Shown one piece after another: positions 24,401 through 32,143 of a DNA stretch of 64,000 nt. Each line of letters starts with the position of its first letter. Position 1 is the stretch's first letter. The notes beneath the pieces are model-generated. The model searched no databases, was not told the DNA's origin, and saw nothing but the letters and a program-made list of their open reading frames with translations. The position numbers and the translations under genes are program-made. The DNA lies in NCBI GenBank assembly GCA_039930045.1, contig JBDSQB010000002.1, positions 388,286 through 452,285 on the forward strand. The letters run 5' to 3'. Source of the DNA: Chthoniobacterales bacterium (lineage in GTDB: Bacteria; Verrucomicrobiota; Verrucomicrobiia; Chthoniobacterales; DASVRZ01).

Positions 24401-27243
24401 CCGGGTGTGAGTGCTTTCAGACGTTCGCGAGCCGTGGCAATTTCCGGAAAGGCAGCCAGTTTTTCCAGACGCAACATCTCCTGGTAAGTGCGGGTCGCCT
24501 CCTGGATTTTGCCGAGTTTTTCAAAGCACTCGGCGCTGCCCAAATATGATTTCGCGACCCACGGCAGGTAGCGCTGATAAGCAACATAGACGCGCTGATA
24601 AAACGCAATGGCTTCCGGCAAACGATTTTGTTGACGCTCGATTTCCCCCAGCGAATACACGGAAAAAGCCGTCGCCTCACCCCGCCAGTCGCGGATGGAG
24701 GCTACTTGCTCAAAAATTTTCCTGGCCTCATCCAAACGGTTGAGCGCGAGCAGGGTTTTGGCTTTTCCGAGCGTCACATCCTTCAGCTTGGTGGTCGCGC
24801 CCGCCTTGTCGATCGCGTCAGTAAAATAGGTCAGCGCCTTCGGATAATCCTTGCGCTGGAAAGCGATTTCACCCAGGCCGTTCCATGCGAAATCGACGTA
24901 ATCGCTTCTCGGAAAGTCGTTCATCAAACGCTGGAAAATCGGCTCCGCCTGATCGATGCGCCCCTTGCCTAAAAGACAATCTCCGACCTGCGCGAGCAGT
25001 ACCGAACTGAAATCCGCCGGCTGAAACCGGTCGGCAATGGCTTGCAGGGCGGTTTGTTCTTCCGCGCTTTTTTTCCGCAGCCGGGCCAGTTCGGCCGTCG
25101 CAAAAAGAATCCGGGCCTGTGCCGTGGGCGTGCTGCCGGTGCCGAGCAAACGATCCATCTCGGCCTGCGGATCGTAAGCGGGCGATGTGGCGCCGTCCGC
25201 AACAGATGCCGGCGAGGCGCTGGGAGAAGCGACAGGGACTGGGGTGCCTTTTTTTAAACAAAGCTGGGCGAGCTGGGTCAGAAGCTGCTCCACGGCATCG
25301 CGTTTCGGATCGTTGATAAACCGCTTGATCGTGTCGGCGGTGAACGTGCGGGCCTCGTCCACCTTGCCTTCACGGGCCTTCGCCTTGCCGACCCAGTAAA
25401 GGGCGGACGCCACCGTCGGATGCTCGGGATGAGTGGTGACAAACTCCTGGAAAAGCTGGCCAATGCCGGCCCAGTCGCCTTTCTTCTGCATCAGCTTTTG
25501 CGCGGCAAAGAGCGAGTAATTCAGCACTTCATCCGTGGTGGCTGCCTGATAGGAGCGGACATATTCGGCGATGGCTTCGTCATTTTTGTTCGTCGCGGCG
25601 AGCGAGTCGGCCTTCAACGCCAGCACCTCGCCGAGCATCGGATCGGCTTTGAATTGCCTCCCCCAAGCGACCGAATCCGCCACCACTTCATCGTAGAGCG
25701 AGGCCGAGTATTTGCAGACATTGATGCGGTAACGCACGTCGGCCACGAAGTTTCCCTGGGGATACTTGGCGAGGTAGCCCTGCAGCAACCCGAGCGCCTC
25801 CTCGTATTTGCCGGCGAACAATTTCGCCATGGCCGCGCGATAGATAATTTCCTCCGTGTGCGCACCGGTGGGAAATTCCTTTGTATAAAGCGCGTAACTT
25901 TCCGCCGCCTCGGGAAACTTGCCCAAGGCCATGCGGGTGTTGCCCATCAGATAGATCATTTCCTCGCGGTATCGGCTGGTCGGCTGATCCTGCAGCATTC
26001 GTCCGAAATAGGTTTCCGCCGCTTGCGCATCGCCCGATTGTAGTGCCGTCTGACCGAGCAGCAGACCGACCGTGGAGGCGTTTGGATTAGTCGGGTAGGT
26101 CTTCAGATATTCCTCGCAATATTTTCTGGAAGGCTGCACGCGCCCGACTTCCGCCGAGCAAACCGTGGCTCCGAAAAGCGCTGGCTCATGCTCCGCCGAA
26201 GTGGGATAACGCCGCAGGATTTCCTCGTAGGCGACGATGGATTCCCATTTTTTTCCCTGCAAATAAAAGGCGCGCGCCACCCGCAGATAGAGAGCCGGAG
26301 TGAAATCGGGCAGGTTCCGCGCCTCCTCCACCAGCTTGGCTGCATCGGCCAGTTTCGCCTTCAACGTATTGTTCGCCCCCACGAGCTGGACCGCCTTGGA
26401 AACCTCCGCCCGCATGGTGGCGACGTTGGCGTCGATCTTCGCCTGAAGGTCTTTCACCTGCTGTTCCTGAAACCGAACGACTTCCGGCTTCGGCAGTGCG
26501 AATCGGTAACAAGTCAGCGCCTCAGCCGGTTGCTCTTTTTCGAGAAAACCGTCGCCTAGCTCAACCGCGAGCGCGTTGAGACGCATCACATTGTCCATCA
26601 GACTCAGCTTGGAACGCACCAGCTCGAGCGTGGCGGTGGCTTTGGCTGGATCGTTCGCGGCGGCATAAAGACTGGCAAGTTGAATGGCCCCCACGGCCGC
26701 AGCCTGACTGGCAACGCCTTTGCCGATGAGTTTTTCCAAAGCCGCGATGGCTTCTGCTGTCTGCCCGGTTTCCTTGTAAGCCGCGGCCTCGGCAGACAGG
26801 GCGTCGTCGCGATACTGCGGGAGATTTTCCAGTTCCTTGTAACTCGCAATGGCCTCGGCGTATTGTTTGCCCTGCATGCATGCCTGCGCGATCGATTGCA
26901 GGACCTCGGCCCGACGCGTACTCTGGGGAAATTTGGTGAGATAAGTACGCAGGGTGGCAATCGCGCCGGGGAAGTTCCCAAGGTTGTAATAGGCCGCACC
27001 AAGCGTGAAATAAATCGGCTCGAGCTGCGGCGTGTCCTGCGCAGTTTTCAAGAGCGCCTGCAGCTTGTCCGCAGCGACTTGATAATTGCCCGCTTGGAAA
27101 GCGGTCGAACCCTCCTGAAAAAGAACGGCCACATCCGACGGTGGAGGCGCCTGGGCGGCCACGCGCGAGACATCCAAGATGCCGAGCAAAATGCCTGCGA
27201 CCAAAATTAGCCGCGCCTGACGTTGTAACCTGGGGAGTTGCAC
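24397..27243 (-). CDS. Large exported TPR protein (948 residues)
   Basis: Begins at a GTG, with a signal peptide (LILVAGILLGILDVSRVAAQ). The rest is a long array of TPR units from about residue 40 to the end, for example FQAGNYQVAADKLQALLKTA, YYNLGNFPGAIATLRTYLTK, LFAGKYEEALGLLQGYLAKY and AFQRKDYPKALTYFTDAIDK. A Pro/Ser/Ala spacer with PVASPSASPASV splits the array near residue 668. Such proteins act as periplasmic scaffolds; the arrangement recalls the TolA-YbgF and gliding/transport scaffolds, but homology is not claimed. It is the first gene of the tight ExbB block; a 67-bp AT-rich spacer upstream may carry a promoter. Confidence 0.88.
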   Translation of the reverse strand: MQLPRLQRQARLILVAGILLGILDVSRVAAQAPPPSDVAVLFQEGSTAFQAGNYQVAADKLQALLKTAQDTPQLEPIYFTLGAAYYNLGNFPGAIATLRTYLTKFPQSTRRAEVLQSIAQACMQGKQYAEAIASYKELENLPQYRDDALSAEAAAYKETGQTAEAIAALEKLIGKGVASQAAAVGAIQLASLYAAANDPAKATATLELVRSKLSLMDNVMRLNALAVELGDGFLEKEQPAEALTCYRFALPKPEVVRFQEQQVKDLQAKIDANVATMRAEVSKAVQLVGANNTLKAKLADAAKLVEEARNLPDFTPALYLRVARAFYLQGKKWESIVAYEEILRRYPTSAEHEPALFGATVCSAEVGRVQPSRKYCEEYLKTYPTNPNASTVGLLLGQTALQSGDAQAAETYFGRMLQDQPTSRYREEMIYLMGNTRMALGKFPEAAESYALYTKEFPTGAHTEEIIYRAAMAKLFAGKYEEALGLLQGYLAKYPQGNFVADVRYRINVCKYSASLYDEVVADSVAWGRQFKADPMLGEVLALKADSLAATNKNDEAIAEYVRSYQAATTDEVLNYSLFAAQKLMQKKGDWAGIGQLFQEFVTTHPEHPTVASALYWVGKAKAREGKVDEARTFTADTIKRFINDPKRDAVEQLLTQLAQLCLKKGTPVPVASPSASPASVADGATSPAYDPQAEMDRLLGTGSTPTAQARILFATAELARLRKKSAEEQTALQAIADRFQPADFSSVLLAQVGDCLLGKGRIDQAEPIFQRLMNDFPRSDYVDFAWNGLGEIAFQRKDYPKALTYFTDAIDKAGATTKLKDVTLGKAKTLLALNRLDEARKIFEQVASIRDWRGEATAFSVYSLGEIERQQNRLPEAIAFYQRVYVAYQRYLPWVAKSYLGSAECFEKLGKIQEATRTYQEMLRLEKLAAFPEIATARERLKALTPG

Positions 27244-27310
27244 GGGAGAATTAAAAAACTCTCAGCTCATATTTTCAATACAAATTCCAGAAAAATGTGA
27301 CAGCAAAAGC

Positions 27311-28732
27311 TTACCCGCCGTAGGAGCTTTCCACGCGGTGGGCGACGTCTTTGTAGCCATAATCGACCTCGTAAATCTGCTTAAAGCAGTCGAGCGACTC
27401 GTCCTTTTTGCTCATCTGCTCGAAGACCATGCCGAGGTTGTAAAGAATGTCTTTTTTCGTGGCATCCATCACGAGAATTTCCTTGGCCGCGTCCTCGAAG
27501 GTGCGGACGGAGAGGTCGAGCATGTTCAAATTTTGGTAGCAGCGGCCCAACAAATTCATGGCGCGCAGGCGGACGTTCGGGCTTTTGCGGGCGCTTTGCA
27601 GCTCAGGAATCGCGTCGCGATAGGCGCCGGTGTTGACCAGCACTTCGCCCAACTCGAAATGGAGCATGAGGTCAGTGGGATTCTTTTCCACGCGTTTACG
27701 GGCCTCGCCCAGGAGCGCCTCGGCGCGGAGTCGGCGATACTCGGTGAGATAGCCCTCATACTCCGGCACCGCAGGGTCATTTGGGTTGTTGGCGAGGAAA
27801 TCCTCGTAAGCCTTAATATTGTCGTCGTAGAGCTTCATTTGCAGGTCGGTGGCCTTGCGAACGAGCGTGGAATCGGTGTTTTGCGTGAGGGACGCGGCGT
27901 AGGTGAACCATTGCACTGCCGTGGGCAGATCACCCTTTTGCTCGAAGAGACCGGCCATTTTGCGGACGACATCGAGGTTGGAGGGGTTCTCGTTGTAGCG
28001 GACGGTCAGCTCGGCGAGCTGGTTTTCGATCATCTCCTCGGAACGCACGGAGCGGTTTTGCTGTTCCAGCGAGGTGGCGAGTTCCTTGTCCACGATGAGG
28101 TCGCGGTAGTCCTTTGTGCCACCCGACTCGGCGACGGCCTCCCAGCCCCCGCTTTTCATGGAGGAGGCGGCGGCGGCGTCCTTGCCAAACTTGACCGCGG
28201 CGATGTCGTTACGGTTAATCTCGACGAGTTCATTATAGACTTCGACCGCTTTCGCGGGCTCGCCGTGCTCGTAGTAAAGCTTGCCGAGTTCGTGCAGGAC
28301 CTTGACGTTTTTCGGGTTGCCGTCGCGCAGGGTTTCCATGGCGAACCGGGCGGTCTCATACAGATCGAGGGCGAGAGCGCCTTCTTTGATTACCTCGTTG
28401 GCCTGCGTGTTATACGGGTCGCCGTCGAGGATTTTTTCCGCAGCATCCATCGCGCCGGCGGGATCTTTTTTGAGGAGGCCCTGCGCCTTCATTGCGCCAA
28501 TTGGAGAACCGCCCTTAAGTCCGCCAAAAAAGCCTTTTTTCTCCTTCACCAAGCCGACCTCGACCTTGCGCAACACCTTGCGTCCGTCCACGAAACCGGG
28601 CTCCTCGCGCAGCACGTCCTGGAGCAGGGTGATGCCGTATTGATAGTTCTTCAGCTCGAGCGCCTGAATGGCTTTGAGATAATTGCTGCGAGCTTGGGTG
28701 GAGAGTTGTTTTTCGGTTTTGGGAGGAGGCAT
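27311..28732 (-). CDS. TPR protein, probably cytosolic (473 residues)
   Basis: There is no signal peptide. The N-terminus (YLKAIQALELKNYQYGITLL) opens a TPR array, and a Gly/Lys-rich insertion follows (KKGFFGGLKGGSPIGAMKA). Further TPR units extend to the C-terminus, including LGKLYYEHGEPAKAVEVYNE, MAGLFEQKGDLPTAVQWFTY and LGMVFEQMSKKDESLDCFKQ. It is followed by the ExbB-linked TPR genes after 67 bp and preceded by a small membrane-protein gene, all on the same strand. It may act on the cytosolic side of the same system. The gene has a long open antisense frame (27338-28924), which I regard as a compositional shadow. Confidence 0.87.
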   Translation of the reverse strand: MPPPKTEKQLSTQARSNYLKAIQALELKNYQYGITLLQDVLREEPGFVDGRKVLRKVEVGLVKEKKGFFGGLKGGSPIGAMKAQGLLKKDPAGAMDAAEKILDGDPYNTQANEVIKEGALALDLYETARFAMETLRDGNPKNVKVLHELGKLYYEHGEPAKAVEVYNELVEINRNDIAAVKFGKDAAAASSMKSGGWEAVAESGGTKDYRDLIVDKELATSLEQQNRSVRSEEMIENQLAELTVRYNENPSNLDVVRKMAGLFEQKGDLPTAVQWFTYAASLTQNTDSTLVRKATDLQMKLYDDNIKAYEDFLANNPNDPAVPEYEGYLTEYRRLRAEALLGEARKRVEKNPTDLMLHFELGEVLVNTGAYRDAIPELQSARKSPNVRLRAMNLLGRCYQNLNMLDLSVRTFEDAAKEILVMDATKKDILYNLGMVFEQMSKKDESLDCFKQIYEVDYGYKDVAHRVESSYGG

Positions 28733-28768
28733 GGGGGAAATGAGCGACCCGGAAAGGGTCAGGTTAAA

Positions 28769-28957
28769 TTATTTGGTGCCGTCTTGCGAACGGACTTTCG
28801 CGGGTGCGGTGTAGGCTTGAAAACGGGCATATTCGGACTTGGCATTTTTGGTGTAGTCCTTCACGAAATCCTTGGAGCCATACTCGAAAAAGATGATAAA
28901 CGACAAGGTAAACACGGCAAATAATGCCACCCAGAAAAGTTTGCGGAGTAAGCCCAT
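28769..28957 (-). CDS. Small single-pass membrane protein (62 residues)
   Basis: The frame begins MGLLRKLFWVALFAVFTLSF and has one membrane helix (about residues 6-24). A charged, soluble C-terminus of about 38 residues (EYGSKDFVKDYTKNAKSEYA) follows. Positive residues before the helix put the N-terminus in the cytosol, so the tail would be periplasmic. It lies 36 bp before the 473-residue TPR gene on the same strand, supporting a shared transcript. No family is recognised. A longer overlapping frame exists on the same strand, but it lacks any membrane-protein logic and I discount it. Confidence 0.65.
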   Translation of the reverse strand: MGLLRKLFWVALFAVFTLSFIIFFEYGSKDFVKDYTKNAKSEYARFQAYTAPAKVRSQDGTK

Positions 28958-29014
28958 GTGCTGATTGTAAATTGGCAGCCCGAGGCGTCAACGAGGATTT
29001 CGGTAGAAGTGCTG

Positions 29015-29674
29015 TCAGAATCGCGCCAGCCATTCCGCTCGCCCATAGCGCGTGGTAACGAGCTGCGCCGCCCGCGCCCGCTCTTCGCCTGTGAGTGGAA
29101 TGGAAGTCGCCTCAGCGGCCAATCTATCGGCGAAAGTTCGGGCAGAAACGAGTTCCATCGGAATGGACTGGAGACTCCCCTGATGCAGCAGCCCCCGGCG
29201 TGTGCGGCGTTGCGCAGCCCCAGCGATCTTTCGTCCATCGAGCAGCAGATCGCCCGGCACCGGACGCGCAAAACAACCCGCGCCCGCGATGGTGGCCGCC
29301 GTGGCGAGTTCCAATGCAATGCCCGTCGTCGCGACGATTTTCTGAATGGCCAGATGAATTTCCACGTAACTCTCCGAGCGCCCGTTCCGGGCCAGCGCGT
29401 GGTCCGCCGGGATGATAAGTGTGTAAGTCCAGTCCGCGCCGTGATCGACCAGCCCCCCGCCCGTCCAGCGGCGCATGAGCGGCAAGCCCGGACGCAGCGC
29501 GCGCGCCTCGGCGAGTTTTTCAAAATAACCCAGCGTCACCGTCGGCTCCGACCAGCGATAAACGCGCAAAGTGGGAGTCGCAATGGAAGCGAGGAGCATC
29601 TCATCAACGGCCATATTCCACGCGCCATTGCCGGGCGCCGGATCGTTGATCAGGCGCAATCGTTCGAAAATCAT
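29015..29674 (-). CDS. Lipoate-protein ligase A / octanoyltransferase (BPL/LplA/LipM) family protein
   Basis: Attaches lipoyl or octanoyl groups to carrier-domain lysines of 2-oxoacid dehydrogenases or GcvH. The 219-residue protein from ATG 29674 has NMAVDEMLL, YRWSEPTVTLGYF and the hallmark RRWTGGGLVDHGADWTYTL. It then has GRKIAGAAQRRTRRGLLHQGS with the catalytic Lys region. Its length matches the single-domain LipM/LipL-like or short LplA proteins, so ligase and transferase cannot be told apart. The frame runs on upstream through parB in antisense, but the family N-terminus fixes the start at 29674. It is divergent from parB, with about 60 bp between starts. Confidence 0.88.
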   Translation of the reverse strand: MIFERLRLINDPAPGNGAWNMAVDEMLLASIATPTLRVYRWSEPTVTLGYFEKLAEARALRPGLPLMRRWTGGGLVDHGADWTYTLIIPADHALARNGRSESYVEIHLAIQKIVATTGIALELATAATIAGAGCFARPVPGDLLLDGRKIAGAAQRRTRRGLLHQGSLQSIPMELVSARTFADRLAAEATSIPLTGEERARAAQLVTTRYGRAEWLARF

Positions 29675-29695
29675 CGCGCCATCATGCTTTGCCGG

Positions 29696-29724
29696 TTGGC
29701 AAGCGCAAGGACGAGGTGTAAAAT
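29696..29724 (+). promoter_or_regulatory. Promoter of parB, near-leaderless
   Basis: TTGGCA (29696-29701) and TAAAAT (29719-29724) each match five of six consensus bases, with an ideal 17-bp spacer. The parB ATG begins at 29735, so a start 6-8 bp after the -10 leaves a leader of only 2-5 nt. No Shine-Dalgarno is present. Confidence 0.7.
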
Positions 29725-29734
29725 CATTTCCCCT

Positions 29735-30625
29735 ATGGCAAAACTCGCACTTGGCAAAGGTCTCGGAGCCCTGATTACTCCCAAAGTCGCCACGCCGACG
29801 CCGATTGTGAGCGATGGCGAGCGCGTGGAAATGATTCCGCTGGGCAGTCTGGTGGCGAGCCCGTTTCAGCCGCGCCGTGAATTTAAGGAGGAGCCGCTTC
29901 AGGAGCTCGCGGACTCGATCAAGGAACGAGGTATCATCCAGCCGCTGATTGTTCGCAAAGTCGGGCCGAAGTTTGAGTTGATTGCCGGTGAACGCCGCTG
30001 GCGTGCCGCCCAACGCGCCGGTCTGGCCGAGGCTCCGGCGATCGTCCGGCAGGCGACGGATCGCGATGTTCTCGAACTGGCGCTGATCGAGAATTTGCAG
30101 CGGGCGGACTTGAACCCGATTGACGAGGCGCAGGCGTTTGCGCGGCTCGCGGAGGAGTTTGATCTTCGCCAGGAGGACATCGCCCAGCGGGTCGGACGCA
30201 GCCGCGCGGGCGTGGCCAATTCCATGCGCCTGCTCGAGCTCGATCAACAGATTCAAACCTGGCTCACGCAAAGCCTGCTCACCGTCGGCCACGGAAAAGT
30301 GCTCCTCGGCTTGAAGGATCCCGAGCAACAACTGGCCGCCGCGCAGATCGTTTTGCGGCAAGGCAGCACCGTCCGCGAAACGGAGGTAATCGTTCAAAAT
30401 TTCCTCCACAAACACGGCCTCACGCCATCTCCGCGCCGACATTCCACCGGACCGACGACGGATCTTTCTCCCGCTTTGCAAAACGTCCAGAACCGGCTGC
30501 AAACGCACTTCGCCACGCATGTTTCCGTGGCCCACGGCGAGAAAAAAGGCCGAATCGAGATTGAGTATTATGGAGCCGACGACCTTCAGCGCCTTTTGAA
30601 GGTTCTCGGTCTCTCGGAAGAATAA
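29735..30625 (+). CDS. parB: Chromosome partitioning protein ParB
   Basis: ParB binds parS sites, loads onto DNA as a CTP-gated clamp, and with ParA moves replicated origins. The 296-residue protein starts KLALGKGLGALI, a typical N-terminus. It has the GERRWRA box in the N-domain, LALIENLQRADLNPIDEA, and a helix-turn-helix with LRQEDIAQRVGRSRAGVANS and LRLLEL. The C-terminal dimer segment ends YYGADDLQRLLKVLG. No parA is adjacent, and I found no clear 16-bp parS palindrome (TGTTTCACGTGAAACA type) in the window. The gene has a strong leaderless-type promoter and is divergent from the lipoate-ligase-family gene. Confidence 0.96.
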   Translation: MAKLALGKGLGALITPKVATPTPIVSDGERVEMIPLGSLVASPFQPRREFKEEPLQELADSIKERGIIQPLIVRKVGPKFELIAGERRWRAAQRAGLAEAPAIVRQATDRDVLELALIENLQRADLNPIDEAQAFARLAEEFDLRQEDIAQRVGRSRAGVANSMRLLELDQQIQTWLTQSLLTVGHGKVLLGLKDPEQQLAAAQIVLRQGSTVRETEVIVQNFLHKHGLTPSPRRHSTGPTTDLSPALQNVQNRLQTHFATHVSVAHGEKKGRIEIEYYGADDLQRLLKVLGLSEE

Positions 30626-30664
30626 AAGTCCCGTCCAAGTGCTCCGCTGAACCCAATCCTGTTC

Positions 30665-31738
30665 GTGCCTGCCGCGTCCACTTTCAGCCGAATCTCTCTG
30701 CCCGGCTGCGTTCTCCTTGCCGCGCTGCTTCTCATCTCGGGCTGCAAAAAGAAACCGGTCGTTTCCCCTGTAACTTCACCGCCTGCCGTAGCGCCGGTTT
30801 CCTCAACTCCCGCAGCGACTCCAATCGCTCCTGAGACACCGCCGCCGGCTTCGCCTGAAAAACACACGCCGCTCACAGCAGTCACCTCCCGCATCGATGG
30901 CACCATTGCGCTGCAACGCGCCCGCACCATTTGCGGCCTCGGTTCGCGGGCCTACGGCACGCCCGGCTATCGGCAAACCCTCGCCTGGCTGCGCTCCGAG
31001 TTGACCCGCCTCGGCTGGCACACGGTGTATCAAGCTTTTGACACGCAGACGCCAGCCGGTCCACGCACTTACACCAACCTCATCGCCACCTGGCCCGCCG
31101 ACAAAGACAAGCCCCGTGCGTCCAGCAATCGCCTCATCCTCACGGCGCATTACGATTCTCGGGGCTCCGAGTTCACCAATTTTCCCGCAGCCAGTTCCGG
31201 TGCTGCCGGTTGCGGCATTATCTTGGAACTCGCCGATCGGCTCGCCACCGCTCCCGACCTCGCGGCGCGGCTGCAATTTGTCCTATTCGACGGCGAGGAA
31301 CCTGTCCGGCAAATCTCCACCACCGACGGACTTTCCGGCTCCCGTTTCTTTCTCCACAGCCTTCAAGAAAATAGGCAGTCGGCTAACATTCGAGCCCTCC
31401 TCGCCTTCGGAGCTGTCGGCCACAACGGGGCAAAATGGACGATACCCACGCTGACCAATTCCATTCTCAATCAGACCCTGCAGACCTTCATCTATCTGCA
31501 AAAATGGGAGGGTCAGATCACCCCGTTGGAACGCCCCAGCTGGGGGCCGCATCTCCCGGCTCTGCAAGCGGGCATTCCCGCCACTTACCTGAACGACGCG
31601 CTCTACCCGGCGCTCGCCACGGCGGACGACACCCCGGAGTGGCTCAATGCCGAGTCGCTGCGCCGCGCCGCCCTCGCCAGCCTGCAACTTCTCCAGCTTC
31701 CGCCGCAGCCCGCTGCCCCGGCGACAAAATCAAACTAG
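30665..31738 (+). CDS. M28 / glutaminyl-cyclase-like lipoprotein with missing metal ligands (possible pseudoenzyme)
   Basis: A 357-residue protein beginning at a GTG, with a lipobox (LLISGC, Cys27) and a Pro/Ala/Thr-rich linker of about 40 residues. The rest aligns with the M28 aminopeptidase/glutaminyl cyclase fold: LTAHYDSRG with the first His, ELADRLA and LFDGEEPV with the catalytic/metal Glu. The bridging Asp normally found in the GA.D..AG segment is Ser here (AASSGAAGCG). The C-terminal metal His, expected in WHT..D, is replaced in YPALATADDT. With only part of the zinc site left, activity is doubtful; it may bind substrate or a partner instead. It is 39 bp after parB. Confidence 0.8.
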   Translation: MPAASTFSRISLPGCVLLAALLLISGCKKKPVVSPVTSPPAVAPVSSTPAATPIAPETPPPASPEKHTPLTAVTSRIDGTIALQRARTICGLGSRAYGTPGYRQTLAWLRSELTRLGWHTVYQAFDTQTPAGPRTYTNLIATWPADKDKPRASSNRLILTAHYDSRGSEFTNFPAASSGAAGCGIILELADRLATAPDLAARLQFVLFDGEEPVRQISTTDGLSGSRFFLHSLQENRQSANIRALLAFGAVGHNGAKWTIPTLTNSILNQTLQTFIYLQKWEGQITPLERPSWGPHLPALQAGIPATYLNDALYPALATADDTPEWLNAESLRRAALASLQLLQLPPQPAAPATKSN

Positions 31739-31742
31739 CGCA

Positions 31743-31770
31743 TTGACGCGCCCCCTCATTTCGGTATTCT
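31743..31770 (+). promoter_or_regulatory. Promoter of tRNA-Arg
   Basis: TTGACG (31743-31748, five of six) and TATTCT (31765-31770, four of six) are separated by 16 bp. The mature tRNA 5' end is at 31785, which places transcription start about 8 nt upstream of it. The -35 box lies 4 bp after the M28-like gene's stop codon. Confidence 0.6.
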
Positions 31771-31784
31771 TCCTCTCCCGAAAC

Positions 31785-31858
31785 GCACCCATAGCTCAAT
31801 TGGATAGAGCATCTGACTACGGATCAGAAGGTTTGAAGTTCGAGTCTTCATGGGTGCA
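31785..31858 (+). tRNA. tRNA-Arg(ACG)
   Basis: A 74-nt cloverleaf. The acceptor stem pairs GCACCCA (31785-31791) with TGGGTGC (31851-31857), with discriminator A at 31858. The D-arm is TAGCTCAATTGGATAGAGC. The anticodon stem TCTGA/TCAGA encloses the loop CTACGGA with anticodon ACG at 31819-31821. The T-arm has GTTCGAGTC. CCA is not encoded (ACATC follows), so it must be added after transcription. The anticodon A34 is expected to be edited to inosine to read CGU, CGC and CGA. Confidence 0.96.
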
Positions 31859-31964
31859 CATCTAACCTCAAGGAACGGGTTGGATTTCATTCTGACTGCC
31901 ATGCGTGCGGTCGGGATCATTCAAAAACGCTCCATTTTTCTGCGACAACACCACTCGATTGAGT

Positions 31965-32040
31965 TGGTGACCCTAACGGGATTCGAACCCGTGTTACTCC
32001 CGTGAAAGGGGAGTGTCCTAGACCTCTGGACGATAGGGTC
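31965..32040 (-). tRNA. tRNA-Glu(TTC)
   Basis: On the minus strand the acceptor pairs GACCCTA with TAGGGTC. The D-arm is TCGTCCAGAGGTCTAGGACA. The anticodon stem CTCCC/GGGAG encloses CTTTCAC with anticodon TTC (complement of 32004-32006). The T-arm is ACGGGTTCGAATCCCGT. CCA is encoded (complement of 31965-31967), unlike in the neighbouring tRNA-Arg. The two tRNA genes point at each other, 106 bp apart. Confidence 0.97.
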
Positions 32041-32143
32041 ATTTTCCTTGCGGGAAATGAGGGCTGGATATTCCAATCGTTTCCCACCTTTGGCAAGTGG
32101 AATTTCATCGCCTTTCCGGAGCCGTGCCGCATACCATTTTGCC

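Noticed and set aside
27338-28924. 528-codon plus-strand open frame
   Set aside because: It lies antisense to the 473-residue TPR gene, which has a clear repeat structure; the antisense product has no recognisable motif and reflects GC-rich codon periodicity.
28958-29734. Long N-terminal extension of parB
   Set aside because: It would read antisense through the lipoate-ligase-family gene; the promoter and ATG at 29735 and the KLALGKGLGALI start define the true 5' end.
29015-30535. 506-codon minus-strand frame spanning the lipoate-ligase-family gene and antisense to parB
   Set aside because: Only the part from ATG 29674 shows family motifs; the rest is antisense to parB, whose own motifs and promoter are clear.
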